DNA of 64,000 nucleotides from Sporosarcina sp. FSL W8-0480 (GTDB lineage Bacteria; Bacillota; Bacilli; Bacillales_A; Planococcaceae): contig NZ_CP150166.1 in NCBI RefSeq assembly GCF_037963765.1, positions 1,929,501 through 1,993,500 on the forward strand, written 5' to 3'. The notes beneath the pieces are model-generated. The model was not told the DNA's origin. It saw nothing but the letters and a program-made list of their open reading frames with translations, and did not search any database. This document shows positions 9,679 through 21,017 of the stretch, one piece after another (positions within the stretch are counted from its first letter, which is position 1; every line of letters starts with the position of its first letter). The translations under genes were made by a program, and so were the position numbers.

Positions 9679-10476
9679 ATGAAAGTAGTATTTATAGGCG
9701 ATATTGTTGGATCACTTGGCAGGGATATGGTGTTTACTTATATCTCACGTTTAAAAAGGAAATATGGGGCGGACGTAATCATCGCCAATGGAGAAAATGC
9801 TGCATCGGGAAGAGGAATTACAAAAGCTATTTTCGACGATCTTCTACGTTCGGGTGTTGATGTGATAACAATGGGAAATCACACATGGGATCAGAAAGAG
9901 ATCTATGATTTCATCGATGATACCGATTATTTAATACGTCCAGCGAATTTTTCGGATGAGGCACCCGGCAAGGGAATGACCACTATTACGAAAAACGGTG
10001 TGACGCTTTCAGTAATTAATTTACATGGACGCACATTTTTACCGCCGCATTTGGATCCATTTGAAAAAGCGGAGCAGTTAATAGAAGAAGCATCTAAAAT
10101 CTCTCCATTGATCTTCGTCGATTTCCATGCCGAAGCAACAAGTGAAAAAATTGCAATGGGATGGCATCTTGATGGGAAAGCCTCTGTTGTCGTTGGAACC
10201 CATACACATGTTCAAACAGCCGACGAGCGCATACTCCCAGGCGGAACAGCTTATTTAACAGACGCAGGAATGACAGGCCCTTATGATGAAATATTGGGGA
10301 TGAAAAAAGAAGATGTCATCTACCGATTTAAAACAAATCTCCCCGTCCGGTTTGAAGTTCCTAAAAAAGGTCGTAGTCAACTGAATGGTCTTTTCGTAGA
10401 ATTAGATGACAAAACTGGAAAAGCAGTATCGGTTGAGAGAATCATGATCAACGACGATCATGTATTCCAAGCATGA
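9679..10476 (+). CDS. ymdB: YmdB metallophosphoesterase
   Basis: A predicted cytoplasmic metal-dependent phosphodiesterase of 265 residues. In B. subtilis YmdB hydrolyses 2',3'-cyclic nucleotides and affects biofilm and motility programmes. Metal-site motifs are in order: GDIVGSLGRD at residues 7-16, NGENAASGRGIT, GNHTWDQKE, FHAEATSEK, and GTHTHVQTADERI. Length matches the family. It lies between rny and spoVS as in Bacillus. The rny terminator is upstream, so a promoter in the roughly 30-base gap or some read-through must drive it. Confidence 0.92.
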   Translation: MKVVFIGDIVGSLGRDMVFTYISRLKRKYGADVIIANGENAASGRGITKAIFDDLLRSGVDVITMGNHTWDQKEIYDFIDDTDYLIRPANFSDEAPGKGMTTITKNGVTLSVINLHGRTFLPPHLDPFEKAEQLIEEASKISPLIFVDFHAEATSEKIAMGWHLDGKASVVVGTHTHVQTADERILPGGTAYLTDAGMTGPYDEILGMKKEDVIYRFKTNLPVRFEVPKKGRSQLNGLFVELDDKTGKAVSVERIMINDDHVFQA

Positions 10477-10560
10477 GTTGCGTCTAATCATCTCCTTCTT
10501 TTCATAAGATGACTTATGGATAAGTACATTCCATAGACATCGTGAAAACAAGGAGGAAAC

Positions 10561-10833
10561 ATGGTGAGTCCATTGAAAGTATCATCCCGCTCTAATCCGA
10601 ATTCTGTCGCAGGAGCACTTGTAGCGGTCATCAGAGATCAAGGGTATGCGGAAATGCAGGCTGTAGGTGCAGGTGCCTTGAATCAGGCGATTAAAGCAGT
10701 TGCAATTGCTCGTGGTTTTGTCGCACCAAGCGGAAGCGATCTTGTATGTGCACCGGCATTTACTGATATTGAAATTAATGGCGAGGGACGAACAGCTTTG
10801 AAACTGCTCGTTGAAAAACGAAAACGACAATGA
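10561..10833 (+). CDS. spoVS: Stage V sporulation protein S
   Basis: A small Alba-like protein of 86-90 residues, very conserved in spore formers (ALNQAIKAVAIARGFVAPSG). In B. subtilis it is needed for spore coat assembly and normal septation. AAGGAGG at 10550-10556 is four bases from ATG 10561 and seven from GTG 10564, so translation may begin at either codon. It follows ymdB as in Bacillus and ends at a strong hairpin. Confidence 0.95.
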   Translation: MVSPLKVSSRSNPNSVAGALVAVIRDQGYAEMQAVGAGALNQAIKAVAIARGFVAPSGSDLVCAPAFTDIEINGEGRTALKLLVEKRKRQ

Positions 10834-10842
10834 TCAATATCT

Positions 10843-10885
10843 ATGAAGCCCACGGAAGCATTCATTCCGCGGGCTTCATTTATTT
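10843..10885 (+). terminator. spoVS terminator
   Basis: Arms 10843-10857 and 10865-10879 pair except for one A-C mismatch, followed by TTATTTATTT. Confidence 0.78.
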
Positions 10886-10955
10886 ATTTATTTTCATATG
10901 AATGTCACACAGTTGTCTAAAACTCCAGGTTTTCCATAAATCACAAAGCCGTCAC

Positions 10956-10984
10956 TTCAAACTAAATAGAAGTTCATGTATAAT
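10956..10984 (+). promoter_or_regulatory. Probable miaB promoter
   Basis: TTCAAA (10956-10961), 17 bases, TATAAT (10979-10984). The -35 is weak and the -10 perfect; it lies 54 bases before the miaB start. Confidence 0.55.
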
Positions 10985-11037
10985 GTACTCAAGTCTGTAC
11001 AATTCCCACAGGGTTTGAAGAAAGGGGAAGTTTTTTT

Positions 11038-12573
11038 ATGAATGAAGAGCAACGCCTGCAATCGGGGCTTGTGAAATCGACCGCAACTGCGGAAAAAGAC
11101 TATAGTAAATATTTTGAGACCGTCTATACACCACCTTCCTTGAAAGACGCCAAGAAACGTGGGAAGGAAGAAATCGCTTATCACGATGATTTCAAAATTG
11201 AAGATCGTTTTTTAGGCATGGGAAAAGGTCGGAAGTTTTATATCCGTACATATGGCTGTCAGATGAATGAGCATGATACAGAAGTGATGGCCGGTATTTT
11301 CACAAGTTTAGGGTATGAATCTACAAATACAGTTGAAGACGCAGATGTCGTACTCCTGAATACATGTGCGATTCGGGAAAATGCGGAAAACAAAGTATTT
11401 GGCGAGTTGGGTCATTTAAAGCCATTAAAACTCGAACGCCCGGACATGCTTATCGGTGTTTGTGGATGTATGTCTCAGGAAGAGTCGGTCGTCAATAAAA
11501 TCCTTCAAACCTACGATCAAGTCGATATGATTTTCGGTACACATAATATCCATAGACTACCGAATATCCTTCATGAAGCATATATGTCTAAAGAGATGGT
11601 AGTCGAGGTTTGGTCAAAAGAAGGGGACATTATTGAAAACCTTCCAAAAGTACGCCACGGCAATATCAAAGCATGGGTAAACATTATGTATGGATGTGAT
11701 AAGTTCTGTACATACTGCATCGTCCCTTACACAAGAGGGAAAGAACGAAGCAGACGTCCAGAAGACATCATTCAAGAAGTTAGACAGCTTGCTGCACATG
11801 GATACAAGGAAATTATGCTTTTAGGTCAAAACGTTAACGCTTACGGAAAAGACTTCGAGGATTTGAACTATCGTCTCGGAGACTTAATGGATGATCTTCG
11901 CAAGATAGACATCCCAAGAATCCGTTTTACAACGAGCCATCCGCGAGATTTTGATGATCATTTAATCGAAGTGCTTGCAAAAGGCGGAAACTTGCTTGAT
12001 CATATCCATCTACCTGTCCAATCAGGTTCTAGTGCTATATTGAAAATCATGGCCCGTAAATATTCAAGGGAGCAATACTTGGAACTTGTAGGGAAGATTA
12101 AAAAAGCCATTCCGAATGTGACATTAACAACTGATATTATTGTCGGTTTCCCTAACGAAACAGACGAGCAATTCGAGGAAACACTTTCTTTATACAAAGA
12201 AGTTGGATTTGAAATGGCTTATACGTATATTTATTCACCGCGGGAAGGAACTCCGGCTGCCAAAATGGTGGATAATATTCCGATGGAAGTGAAGAAGGAA
12301 AGGCTCCAACGTCTGAATAAATTGGTGAATGAAATGTCGGCAGAAGCAATGAAACCGTATGCTGGTAAAGTGGTTAAAGTACTTGTTGAAGGTGAAAGTA
12401 AAAGGAACCCTGAAGTTCTTGCGGGTTACACCGAAAAGAATAAACTTGTAAATTTCAGAGCTCCACGTTCTGTTATTGGTAAAATTGTCAATGTTAAAAT
12501 TACAGAGGCCAAAACATGGTCACTCGACGGCGAATATATCGGCGTTCAAGAAGAGGATAAGGTGATGTCATAA
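11038..12573 (+). CDS. miaB: tRNA-2-methylthio-N6-dimethylallyladenosine synthase
   Basis: Radical-SAM methylthiotransferase of 511 residues acting on i6A37 in tRNAs. The N-terminal MTTase domain has YGCQMNEHD with Cys74 and further cysteines in NTCAIRE and GVCGCM. The radical-SAM cluster motif is at Cys220, Cys224 and Cys227 (GCDKFCTYC). A C-terminal TRAM domain binds RNA. The N-terminal extension of about 65 residues is normal for Bacillus MiaB. The stop codon overlaps the ymcA start by one base. MiaA, which makes the substrate modification, is encoded 8.4 kb downstream in this window. Confidence 0.95.
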   Translation: MNEEQRLQSGLVKSTATAEKDYSKYFETVYTPPSLKDAKKRGKEEIAYHDDFKIEDRFLGMGKGRKFYIRTYGCQMNEHDTEVMAGIFTSLGYESTNTVEDADVVLLNTCAIRENAENKVFGELGHLKPLKLERPDMLIGVCGCMSQEESVVNKILQTYDQVDMIFGTHNIHRLPNILHEAYMSKEMVVEVWSKEGDIIENLPKVRHGNIKAWVNIMYGCDKFCTYCIVPYTRGKERSRRPEDIIQEVRQLAAHGYKEIMLLGQNVNAYGKDFEDLNYRLGDLMDDLRKIDIPRIRFTTSHPRDFDDHLIEVLAKGGNLLDHIHLPVQSGSSAILKIMARKYSREQYLELVGKIKKAIPNVTLTTDIIVGFPNETDEQFEETLSLYKEVGFEMAYTYIYSPREGTPAAKMVDNIPMEVKKERLQRLNKLVNEMSAEAMKPYAGKVVKVLVEGESKRNPEVLAGYTEKNKLVNFRAPRSVIGKIVNVKITEAKTWSLDGEYIGVQEEDKVMS

Positions 12574-13007
12574 TGGAAAAATTATATACAAAAGAAGAAA
12601 TCATTGAAAAAGCACGTGAAATTGCCCATATGATTGCTAATACAGAGCAAGTTGAATTTTTTAAACGTGCTGAAGAACAAATCAATGAAAACCAAAAGAT
12701 TCGTGAGAAAATTGCAAGCCTAAGATCTTTACAAACACAAGCTGTAAACTTCCAAATGTACGAAAAAGCACGTGCTCTTGAAATTATCGAAGGGAAAATC
12801 GAAAAGATTCAAGAGGAGATTGACGAAGTGCCGATTGTTCAGGAATTTAAACAATCCCAAGTTGAAGTGAATGACCTTCTTCAATTGGTCTCAAACACGA
12901 TTGCAAATAGCGTTACAGATGAAATCATAGAATCCACAGGCGGCGATGTCCGTGGCGGTAAAACTGGATCATACGTTGAAAACACAAAAAGAAAACCACT
13001 ATCATAA
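12573..13007 (+). CDS. ymcA: RicA/YmcA, RNA maturation complex subunit
   Basis: A helical YlbF/YmcA-family protein of 144 residues. With YlbF and YaaT it forms the complex that steers RNase Y and supports competence, biofilm formation and sporulation in B. subtilis. The sequence is mostly charged helices (KAREIAHMIANTEQVEFFKRAEE). Conserved cysteines that bind the Fe-S clusters in the Bacillus protein's C-terminal tail are not seen; the tail here is RGGKTGSYVENTKRKPLS with no Cys. It is coupled to miaB by a one-base overlap. A repeat element begins at its stop codon. Confidence 0.9.
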   Translation: MEKLYTKEEIIEKAREIAHMIANTEQVEFFKRAEEQINENQKIREKIASLRSLQTQAVNFQMYEKARALEIIEGKIEKIQEEIDEVPIVQEFKQSQVEVNDLLQLVSNTIANSVTDEIIESTGGDVRGGKTGSYVENTKRKPLS

Positions 13008-13125
13008 CAAAAGCGCAGGGCGGCGGTTAGGCCCGACAAGCGCTGGAAGACAAGCCGGAAAGGCGCCCTTTGCCTTTTTGGCATGTCTGAAGCGACTCGA
13101 GGGCCTGACGCCTGGAGCTGGATGA
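13006..13125 (+). repeat. Dispersed palindromic repeat, copy 2
   Basis: First of two tandem copies (period 121 bases) beginning within the ymcA stop codon. It runs AACAAAAGCGCAGGGCGG to GCCTGGAGCTGGATG. Complementary blocks AGGCCC/GGGCCT, AGACA/TGTCT, GCC/GGC and AAAGG/CCTTT nest symmetrically around CGC, predicting one long hairpin. Confidence 0.85.
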
Positions 13126-13126
13126 T

Positions 13127-13246
13127 AACAAAAGCGCAGGGCGGCGGTTAGGCCCGACAAGCGCTGGAAGACAAGCCGGAAAGGCGCCCTTTGCCTTTTT
13201 GGCATGTCTGAAGCGACTCGAGGGCCTGACGCCTGGAGCTGGATCA
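13127..13246 (+). repeat. Dispersed palindromic repeat, copy 3
   Basis: Second tandem copy, almost identical to the copy at 13,006-13,125. The start of a third copy (about 17 bases, AACAAAAGCGCAGGGCG) follows at 13,248-13,264 and then breaks off. Minus-strand open frames across these copies are artefacts of the repeat. Confidence 0.85.
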
Positions 13247-13280
13247 TAACAAAAGCGCAGGGCGCGTTTAGCTAAATGAT

Positions 13281-13320
13281 AAAAAAACCGATGAGGATAA
13301 ATTTCCTCATCGGTTTTTTT
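13281..13320 (+). terminator. Terminator between repeats and cotE
   Basis: AACCGATGAGGA and TCCTCATCGGTT form a 12-bp stem flanked by A and T runs. It is likely bidirectional and ends the miaB-ymcA transcript. Confidence 0.85.
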
Positions 13321-13377
13321 CACTTTCTGGGCTCGTGTTGCATAGGATAGGTAGAAGTCAATGAAGGAGGAAGCGAA

Positions 13378-13950
13378 CTGAAAAACATACGGCAAATTGT
13401 GACGAAGACTGTTATTGCGAAAGGGAGAAAGCGCACGGAATCGACTGTAACACTTAGGCCACCGAATAATCCATCCAGTATTTTAGGCTGTTGGGTAATT
13501 AACCACACACATCAAGCGAAAAAAGTTGGCAAATACATCGAAGTTACAGGTAAATTTGATGTTAACGTCTGGTATTCGCATCATGACCACTCAAAGACTT
13601 CCGTCTATTCCGAAACCGTACCGTATAAGGATCGTATTAGGCTCCATTACCGTGATGAGCCAGTATCCGGGCAGGAAGATATTATTGTCAACGTCGTCCA
13701 ACATCCTAATTGCACCGAAGCACTTATCTCTGAAGAGGGCGAAAAGTTCCTTATTAAAGTAGAAAGGGAATTGGTAGCAGAAGTCATTGGAGAAACAAAA
13801 GTGGCTATTACAATCCATCCTCATCAATTTGAGGAGGAGTGGGCAATCTCCGATGAGTCATCTTCCCACGATGGGCATGATCACAAACCAAGTTTCAAAG
13901 CGGAAGGTAAGCATCAGGAAGATAGAGGAAAAGATTCTCGACCATTCTAA
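13378..13950 (+). CDS. cotE: Spore outer coat morphogenetic protein CotE
   Basis: A protein of about 190 residues that organises the outer spore coat. The core SSILGCWVINH, VNVWYS, and LVAEVIGETKV matches CotE, and the C-terminal tail is charged and His/Asp-rich. The position between ymcA and mutS is also that of Bacillus. Start choice: no ATG, GTG or TTG has a ribosome site; AAGGAGG at 13364-13370 is seven bases before CTG 13378. Translation from there gives (M)KNIRQIVTKTVIAKGRK, aligning with the B. subtilis N-terminus. GTG 13399 is 28 bases from the Shine-Dalgarno site and would remove seven conserved residues. A non-canonical CTG start is therefore proposed. Confidence 0.88.
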   Translation: MKNIRQIVTKTVIAKGRKRTESTVTLRPPNNPSSILGCWVINHTHQAKKVGKYIEVTGKFDVNVWYSHHDHSKTSVYSETVPYKDRIRLHYRDEPVSGQEDIIVNVVQHPNCTEALISEEGEKFLIKVERELVAEVIGETKVAITIHPHQFEEEWAISDESSSHDGHDHKPSFKAEGKHQEDRGKDSRPF

Positions 13951-13978
13951 GCCGGAATAAGCACCCGGCTTTTTTTGT
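13950..13978 (+). terminator. cotE terminator
   Basis: AGCCGG (13950-13955) pairs with CCGGCT (13965-13970), then TTTTTTTG. Confidence 0.78.
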
Positions 13979-14031
13979 TTTATATGAAATTAATCAACTT
14001 TTGAGCTTTGTTACTGTGATAGGGTTTGTTT

Positions 14032-14040
14032 TGATATAAT
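14032..14040 (+). promoter_or_regulatory. Extended -10 promoter of mutS
   Basis: TGATATAAT is an extended -10 element. No good -35 is seen 16-18 bases upstream. It lies 36 bases before the mutS start. Confidence 0.5.
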
Positions 14041-14075
14041 AGGGGAAAACGTAGATACAGTGAGTGAGGTTTAAA

Positions 14076-16634
14076 ATGACAACATATACACCGATGATAC
14101 AACAATACCTACAAGTGAAATCCGAATACGAAGACGCCTTTCTATTTTTCCGCCTCGGTGACTTCTACGAGATGTTTTTCAACGACGCAATCGAAGCATC
14201 CAATATTCTCGAAATCACACTAACAAGCAGAGACGGAGGCAGCGCAGATAGAATACCAATGTGTGGTATTCCATATCACTCCGCAGAAGGATATATCGAA
14301 ACACTTGTGCAAAAAGGCCATAAAGTTGCAATCTGCGAACAAACAGAAGACCCAAGAGCCGCTAAAGGAATTGTAAAGCGTGAAGTCGTAAAAGTGATAA
14401 CTCCAGGTACAATCACCGAAGGTAAAACAATTGATGCGAATGCAAACCACTTCATAGGAGCTGCAGACCAACTGGAAGATGGTCGGTATGCCCTTGCTTA
14501 TGTCGACCTTGCAACAGGAGAAGGAAAAGTGGAATTTGTTTCAGGTGATGAAAGAACCTTAATTAGTGAAATCGAAGCGTTAGGCATGAAGGAAATCGTT
14601 GTCCGTGAACGTCTGCATATTACATTAAATGAAGACATGGCAAAAAGGGACATCGTACTTTCAATGGAAAACGGAGATGAAGAAGAAAACCCAATTCTTA
14701 CTCAGTCCGAAATTCCTTTGAAGATGATGGAAGCTTGCGTTATTCTCCTATCTTATTTAAAACGCACACAAAAATCGAGCCTCGATCATTTACAACCATT
14801 CGAATACATACAAAAGACAGACAAACTTTCTATCGACGCCAACTCGATGCGGAATCTGGAACTAATAAAGTCTATACGAAATGGAAGTAAAGAAGGAACG
14901 CTTTTCTGGTTGTTGGACGAAACCTCCACAGCTATGGGCGCAAGGAAGTTAAGAATATGGATTCATCAGCCACTTGCAGACAAGTCCGCAATCGAAGACA
15001 GGTTAGAGCTTGTAACCGATTTGATAGATGATTATTTTCTACGAGATGAATTGAAGTCTTCTTTGAAAGAAGTTTATGATCTTGAACGGCTCTCAGGTAG
15101 GATTTCGATGGGCAGCGCAAGCGGAAGAGACTTGGCCCAGCTAAGGAATTCACTTAGATGCATTCCTAATTTGAAAAACGCATTATCCCAATCCGGCCAC
15201 GAACGTCTGCAACGTTTCTCTGAAAGACTTGATACATGTGAAGTAGCACTGAAACTATTGGAAGCATCCGTCTCCGAAAACCCACCCCTATCGGTTAAAG
15301 AAGGCGGCATCATAAAAGACGGCTTTAATGAAAAATTAGATCAATACCGTGATGCCTCAAGAAACGGCAAGGAATGGTTAGCGGGACTTGAGCGTGATGA
15401 ACGTGAACGCACGGGCATTAAATCATTGAAGATTGGGTACAATCGCATATTTGGCTATTATATTGAGATTACAAAATCAAATATTCATCTTGCTGATTTA
15501 ACAAGATATGAACGAAAGCAGACTCTTGCCAATGCGGAGAGATATATTACTCCTGAGCTAAAAGAAAAAGAAGAATTGATATTAAATGCAGAAGCTGAAG
15601 GACAAGATCTTGAATACACTCTTTTCTGCAATGTTCGCGATGAATTGAAAAGTCATATTCGAAGAGTGCAGCAATTAGCAACTGTATTATCTGAGTTAGA
15701 TGTCCTTCTATCTTTTGCAACAGTCTCGGAAAAATATCGATATACAAGACCGCAATTCCATAATGGACGAGCGATGGAAATTAAAAACGGTCGTCATCCC
15801 GTTGTTGAGAAAATGATGGATCAGTCGCTATATGTACCGAATAGTTGTGTGTTGGCAGAAGACGCCAATATGTTGTTAATCACCGGTCCAAATATGTCAG
15901 GAAAAAGTACATTCATGCGACAAGTTGCTTTGACAGTAATTATGGCACAAATCGGCTGTTATGTTCCTTGCGAGTTCGCTAAACTGCCTGTTACTGATCA
16001 GATATTCACAAGAATAGGAGCAGCTGACGACCTTGCATCAGGGCAAAGCACATTCATGATGGAAATGATGGAATCCAGATATGCCATTGCAAATGCCACT
16101 GAAAAAAGCCTTCTTCTATTCGATGAAATCGGTCGTGGAACATCGACGTACGATGGAATGTCACTTGCTCAAGCAATGATGGAGTTCATCCATGATGAAA
16201 TTGGAGCGAATACACTTTTCTCTACCCATTATCATGAGCTGACAAAACTTGATGAGAATTTAAGTCGTTTAGTGAATGTCCATGTAGCGGCTATGGAACG
16301 GGAAGGTCGCGTCGTCTTTCTCCATAAAGTAATGGCTGGTGCAGCGGATAAAAGCTATGGAATTCACGTAGCTCAACTTGCTGGACTTCCGGATTCTATC
16401 GTGATTCGGGCGAAGGAGCTATTGGACAACTTTGAGAGCGAACAGACAAAGCTCACTAATGAAACAAGCGCCACTCAACTATCATTCTTTGACTTACCAG
16501 ATGAAACCGAACCGATTTCAGAAAACGACAAATCAGTACTTGAAGCATTGGAGCATACAGATTTACTTAACCTAACCCCAATGCAAGCAATGCACCTAAT
16601 AATGGACTGGCAAAAAGAACTAAAAAAGATTTAA
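14076..16634 (+). CDS. mutS: DNA mismatch repair protein MutS
   Basis: Mismatch-recognition ATPase of 852 residues. The mismatch-contacting FYEMF motif lies near the N-terminus (LGDFYEMFFNDA), followed by connector, lever and clamp domains. The ATPase has Walker A GPNMSGKST at about residues 604-612, Walker B LLLFDEIGRGTSTYDG, and a C-terminal helix-turn-helix. GTG 14064 is in frame, but GTGAGG covers it and serves ATG 14076. mutL follows after 67 bases, so this is the usual mutSL repair operon. Confidence 0.96.
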   Translation: MTTYTPMIQQYLQVKSEYEDAFLFFRLGDFYEMFFNDAIEASNILEITLTSRDGGSADRIPMCGIPYHSAEGYIETLVQKGHKVAICEQTEDPRAAKGIVKREVVKVITPGTITEGKTIDANANHFIGAADQLEDGRYALAYVDLATGEGKVEFVSGDERTLISEIEALGMKEIVVRERLHITLNEDMAKRDIVLSMENGDEEENPILTQSEIPLKMMEACVILLSYLKRTQKSSLDHLQPFEYIQKTDKLSIDANSMRNLELIKSIRNGSKEGTLFWLLDETSTAMGARKLRIWIHQPLADKSAIEDRLELVTDLIDDYFLRDELKSSLKEVYDLERLSGRISMGSASGRDLAQLRNSLRCIPNLKNALSQSGHERLQRFSERLDTCEVALKLLEASVSENPPLSVKEGGIIKDGFNEKLDQYRDASRNGKEWLAGLERDERERTGIKSLKIGYNRIFGYYIEITKSNIHLADLTRYERKQTLANAERYITPELKEKEELILNAEAEGQDLEYTLFCNVRDELKSHIRRVQQLATVLSELDVLLSFATVSEKYRYTRPQFHNGRAMEIKNGRHPVVEKMMDQSLYVPNSCVLAEDANMLLITGPNMSGKSTFMRQVALTVIMAQIGCYVPCEFAKLPVTDQIFTRIGAADDLASGQSTFMMEMMESRYAIANATEKSLLLFDEIGRGTSTYDGMSLAQAMMEFIHDEIGANTLFSTHYHELTKLDENLSRLVNVHVAAMEREGRVVFLHKVMAGAADKSYGIHVAQLAGLPDSIVIRAKELLDNFESEQTKLTNETSATQLSFFDLPDETEPISENDKSVLEALEHTDLLNLTPMQAMHLIMDWQKELKKI

Positions 16635-16701
16635 AAGTATATAGAAGTAGATAACATGACTTTGTATTTCTTTTAAGAATAAGCAACGAGGAGGGATTTC
16701 G

Positions 16702-18540
16702 ATGGACATCATTTCAGTAATGGACGATTCATTATCAAACAAAATTGCAGCAGGTGAAGTCGTAGAAAGACCCGCCTCAATCGTCAAAGAACTCGTCGAA
16801 AACTCAATCGATGCAGACAGTACATCAATTGAAATTGCATTGGAAGAAGCGGGTCTCACGTCCATACGTGTAACGGATAATGGGAAAGGGATGTCCCGCC
16901 ATGATGCCATCCTTGCATTTGAACGTCACGCAACAAGCAAAATCTCAAATGAACATGATTTATTCAGAATCAAAACCCTCGGTTTCAGAGGAGAAGCATT
17001 GGCAAGTATCGCTTCTGTTTCAAGAATCAGTCTATGGACATCTGACGGCGAAACGGAAGGAACTAAAGTACAAATCGATGGTGGAGTTGTTTTAGACCAA
17101 TCGGAAGCTGCCTTCAGAAAAGGAACAGACATGACGATTTCACAGCTTTTCTACAATACACCAGCAAGATTGAAGTATATGAAAACGATACAGACTGAAC
17201 TTGGTCATACAATCGACCTCGTCAATCGTCTGGCTCTAAGTCATCCGGATATTGCTTTTAAATTATCGCATCATAGTCAGTTGATCCTTCAAACTTCCGG
17301 TAGTGGAGACCAAAGAAGGGTGTTAAATGATATATATGGGATGGCGGTAGCGCGAAAAATGGTACCTTTTAGTGGAGAGAACGCCGATTTCAAAGTGAAC
17401 GGATTTATCACATTGCCCGAGATGACACGGGCCTCCAAAAATTATATGACTCTTATCGTGAACGGTAGATGGGTGAGAAGCTATGCTGTGACCCAGGCAA
17501 TTCTTGACGGGATGCACACATACTTGCCGATTGGAAGGTATCCGATTGCGGTCGTAAATGTAGAAAGCGATCCGTTTCTTACCGATGTGAATGTTCACCC
17601 ATCCAAGCAGCATATCCGTATAAGCAAAGAGGGCGAATTACTAACGCTCATTAACTCAGCTGTCCGTGATGCAGTCAAGCGAACTATAATCGTTCCGAAT
17701 GCGGTTAAAAAAGAACCCGTCACAAAGATTCAATCAGAACAAACAACGATTTGGAGCGATATAGCACCTGCCAGAAAAGAGAAAGAACAAATAGTTGAAC
17801 AAAAAAGGCCAGTATTTGTTGAAGAAAATGCTTTAGCTCAAACCGTTTATGTTCCACCCACTCCAACTGAAATAAATAGAACTGTACAACCGGAAAAAAT
17901 AATGGAAGAGCCTGAAGAAGAGCTTGTCAGTGCAACAATAGAAGAGCCTGAAAAGAGATTCCCTTCACTAGTTCCTGTCGGTCAAGTGCACGGGACTTAT
18001 ATAATCGCGCAAAATGAAGATGGTTTTTACATGATTGATCAGCATGCCGCTCAGGAACGTATTAAATATGAATTCTTTAGAGATAAATTGAGTAAAGTTG
18101 AAGTAGATGAAAGGCAAATGCTCTTAATGCCTCTCATATTCCATTATTCAGGCAATGAAAAAGTGAAACTTGAAGAAAATATGGCGGCATTGCATGAAGT
18201 CGGTGTTTTCCTTGAAGAATTTGGCCCGTCTTCTTATACAGTGAAAGAATATCCGGCATGGTTTCCAGCAGGAGAAGTGACATCCCTTATCGAAGAATTG
18301 ATTGAACAAGTTTTAACGACAAGGAAAACAGATATTGGAAGACTTCGCGAAGAAACGGCCATTATGATGAGTTGTAAGAAATCGATAAAAGCAAACCATC
18401 ATCTCTCGTTTAATGATATGGAGAAATTGCTATCAGACTTGTCACACGCCGAAAACCCATATACATGTCCGCATGGAAGGCCGGTACTTGTACACTTTTC
18501 AACATATGAGATAGAGAAAATGTTTAAAAGAGTAATGTAA
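16702..18540 (+). CDS. mutL: DNA mismatch repair protein MutL
   Basis: Matchmaker and endonuclease of mismatch repair, 612 residues. The GHKL ATPase domain shows the NKIAAGEVVERPASIVKELV and NSIDAD (N box) and DNGKGM motifs. A long acidic linker at about residues 335-420 leads to the C-terminal domain. The metal-dependent endonuclease motif DQHAAQERIKYE starts at Asp446, with SCKKSIKANHHL and CPHGRPV downstream. This is a nicking-type MutL, as in other bacteria lacking MutH. GAGGAGG precedes ATG 16702. No terminator is seen before glpK. Confidence 0.96.
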   Translation: MDIISVMDDSLSNKIAAGEVVERPASIVKELVENSIDADSTSIEIALEEAGLTSIRVTDNGKGMSRHDAILAFERHATSKISNEHDLFRIKTLGFRGEALASIASVSRISLWTSDGETEGTKVQIDGGVVLDQSEAAFRKGTDMTISQLFYNTPARLKYMKTIQTELGHTIDLVNRLALSHPDIAFKLSHHSQLILQTSGSGDQRRVLNDIYGMAVARKMVPFSGENADFKVNGFITLPEMTRASKNYMTLIVNGRWVRSYAVTQAILDGMHTYLPIGRYPIAVVNVESDPFLTDVNVHPSKQHIRISKEGELLTLINSAVRDAVKRTIIVPNAVKKEPVTKIQSEQTTIWSDIAPARKEKEQIVEQKRPVFVEENALAQTVYVPPTPTEINRTVQPEKIMEEPEEELVSATIEEPEKRFPSLVPVGQVHGTYIIAQNEDGFYMIDQHAAQERIKYEFFRDKLSKVEVDERQMLLMPLIFHYSGNEKVKLEENMAALHEVGVFLEEFGPSSYTVKEYPAWFPAGEVTSLIEELIEQVLTTRKTDIGRLREETAIMMSCKKSIKANHHLSFNDMEKLLSDLSHAENPYTCPHGRPVLVHFSTYEIEKMFKRVM

Positions 18541-18576
18541 ACTTTAATTGAAACACGGATTAAGGGAGTGGAATAG

Positions 18577-20073
<1,497 letters not shown>

Positions 20074-20090
20074 ACTGGAGGGGATCAATA

Positions 20091-21017
20091 TTGCATGAAA
20101 TTCAATTGGAAATGAACGATGGTGTAAAAATCCATTCAATCTATGCGAAGCCTGCGAGTCAGCCAATCGCACATATTCATCTCCTTCATGGGATGGCGGA
20201 ACATATCGGAAGGTATAAGGATTTCGTCAAATACCTTGTTGAAAATGGATACGCGGTTTCTGGCCATGATCATCGGGGGCATGGCCAAACTGCCCAGTTG
20301 AACGGCAAATTGGGTTCCTTTGGCGTTGGTGTTGGATTCGACCGTATCGTTGAAGATGCACATGAAGTCGCAAATTATTATATGAATAAGTTGCAAGCAC
20401 CGCGTTTCATTTTAATTGGCCATAGTATGGGGTCATTTATTGCAAGGAGATATGCACAATTATTCGGGAATGAACTGGATATATTGATTTGCTCGGGAAC
20501 TGCGTCGGATACGGGAGTGAGCCGACTTGCGGGACAAGCCCTTGCGAAGTTGAAAGGACATATTACGGACTTTGAAAAACAGGATTACTTTATCAATAAA
20601 TTAGTGTTCGGCTCTTTTAAAAATTCAGTGACCTCTCCTGAAACTCCATTTGATTGGCTGTCGAAAAGAAAAGAAACAGTTGAAGAGTATATTAATGATC
20701 CACTTTGCGGATTTGTACCGTCAACAGGATTTTTCCTTGAACTTTTTAATGGGATTTCCACAATCCATAAACGTGAACAAATTCGTCAAACACCTGCAAA
20801 TTTACCCATTTTGCTCTTATCGGGTTTGCACGACCCTGTTGGTGAACAGGGACACGGTATATGGAAGGTTGCGCGTCAACTTGAAAATGAAGGACTAAAA
20901 AATGTAACGGTCATGCTTTACGAAGGCGGCAGACATGAAATGTTACAGGAAGTAAATCGTGATGAAGTGTATGATTTTATAAAAGGCTGGATCGATAAAA
21001 ATGAAAAAGGCAATTAA
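20091..21017 (+). CDS. Alpha/beta hydrolase, monoacylglycerol lipase-like
   Basis: Serine hydrolase of 308 residues of the S33/Hydrolase_4 type. It shows the oxyanion-side [19 protein letters not shown], nucleophile elbow GHSMGS, and a late Asp and His ([15 protein letters not shown]). This pattern is shared by monoacylglycerol lipases and lysophospholipases. The start is TTG 20091 with GGAGGGG seven bases upstream; the in-frame ATG at 20031 is inside glpK. It starts 17 bases after glpK and overlaps miaA by 17 bases, so the three are transcribed together. The lipid substrate is inferred from the motifs and from glpK. Confidence 0.82.
   Translation: MHEIQLEMNDGVKIHSIYAKPASQPIAHIHLLHGMAEHIGRYKDFVKYLVENGYAVSGHDHRGHGQTAQLNGKLGSFGVGVGFDRIVEDAHEVANYYMNKLQAPRFILIGHSMGSFIARRYAQLFGNELDILICSGTASDTGVSRLAGQALAKLKGHITDFEKQDYFINKLVFGSFKNSVTSPETPFDWLSKRKETVEEYINDPLCGFVPSTGFFLELFNGISTIHKREQIRQTPANLPILLLSGLHDPVGEQGHGIWKVARQLENEGLKNVTVMLYEGGRHEMLQEVNRDEVYDFIKGWIDKNEKGN

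Noticed and set aside
12881..13395. Minus-strand proteins over the 13-kb repeats
   Set aside because: They are identical translations of the tandem palindromic repeat, without ribosome sites, and run into cotE and ymcA.
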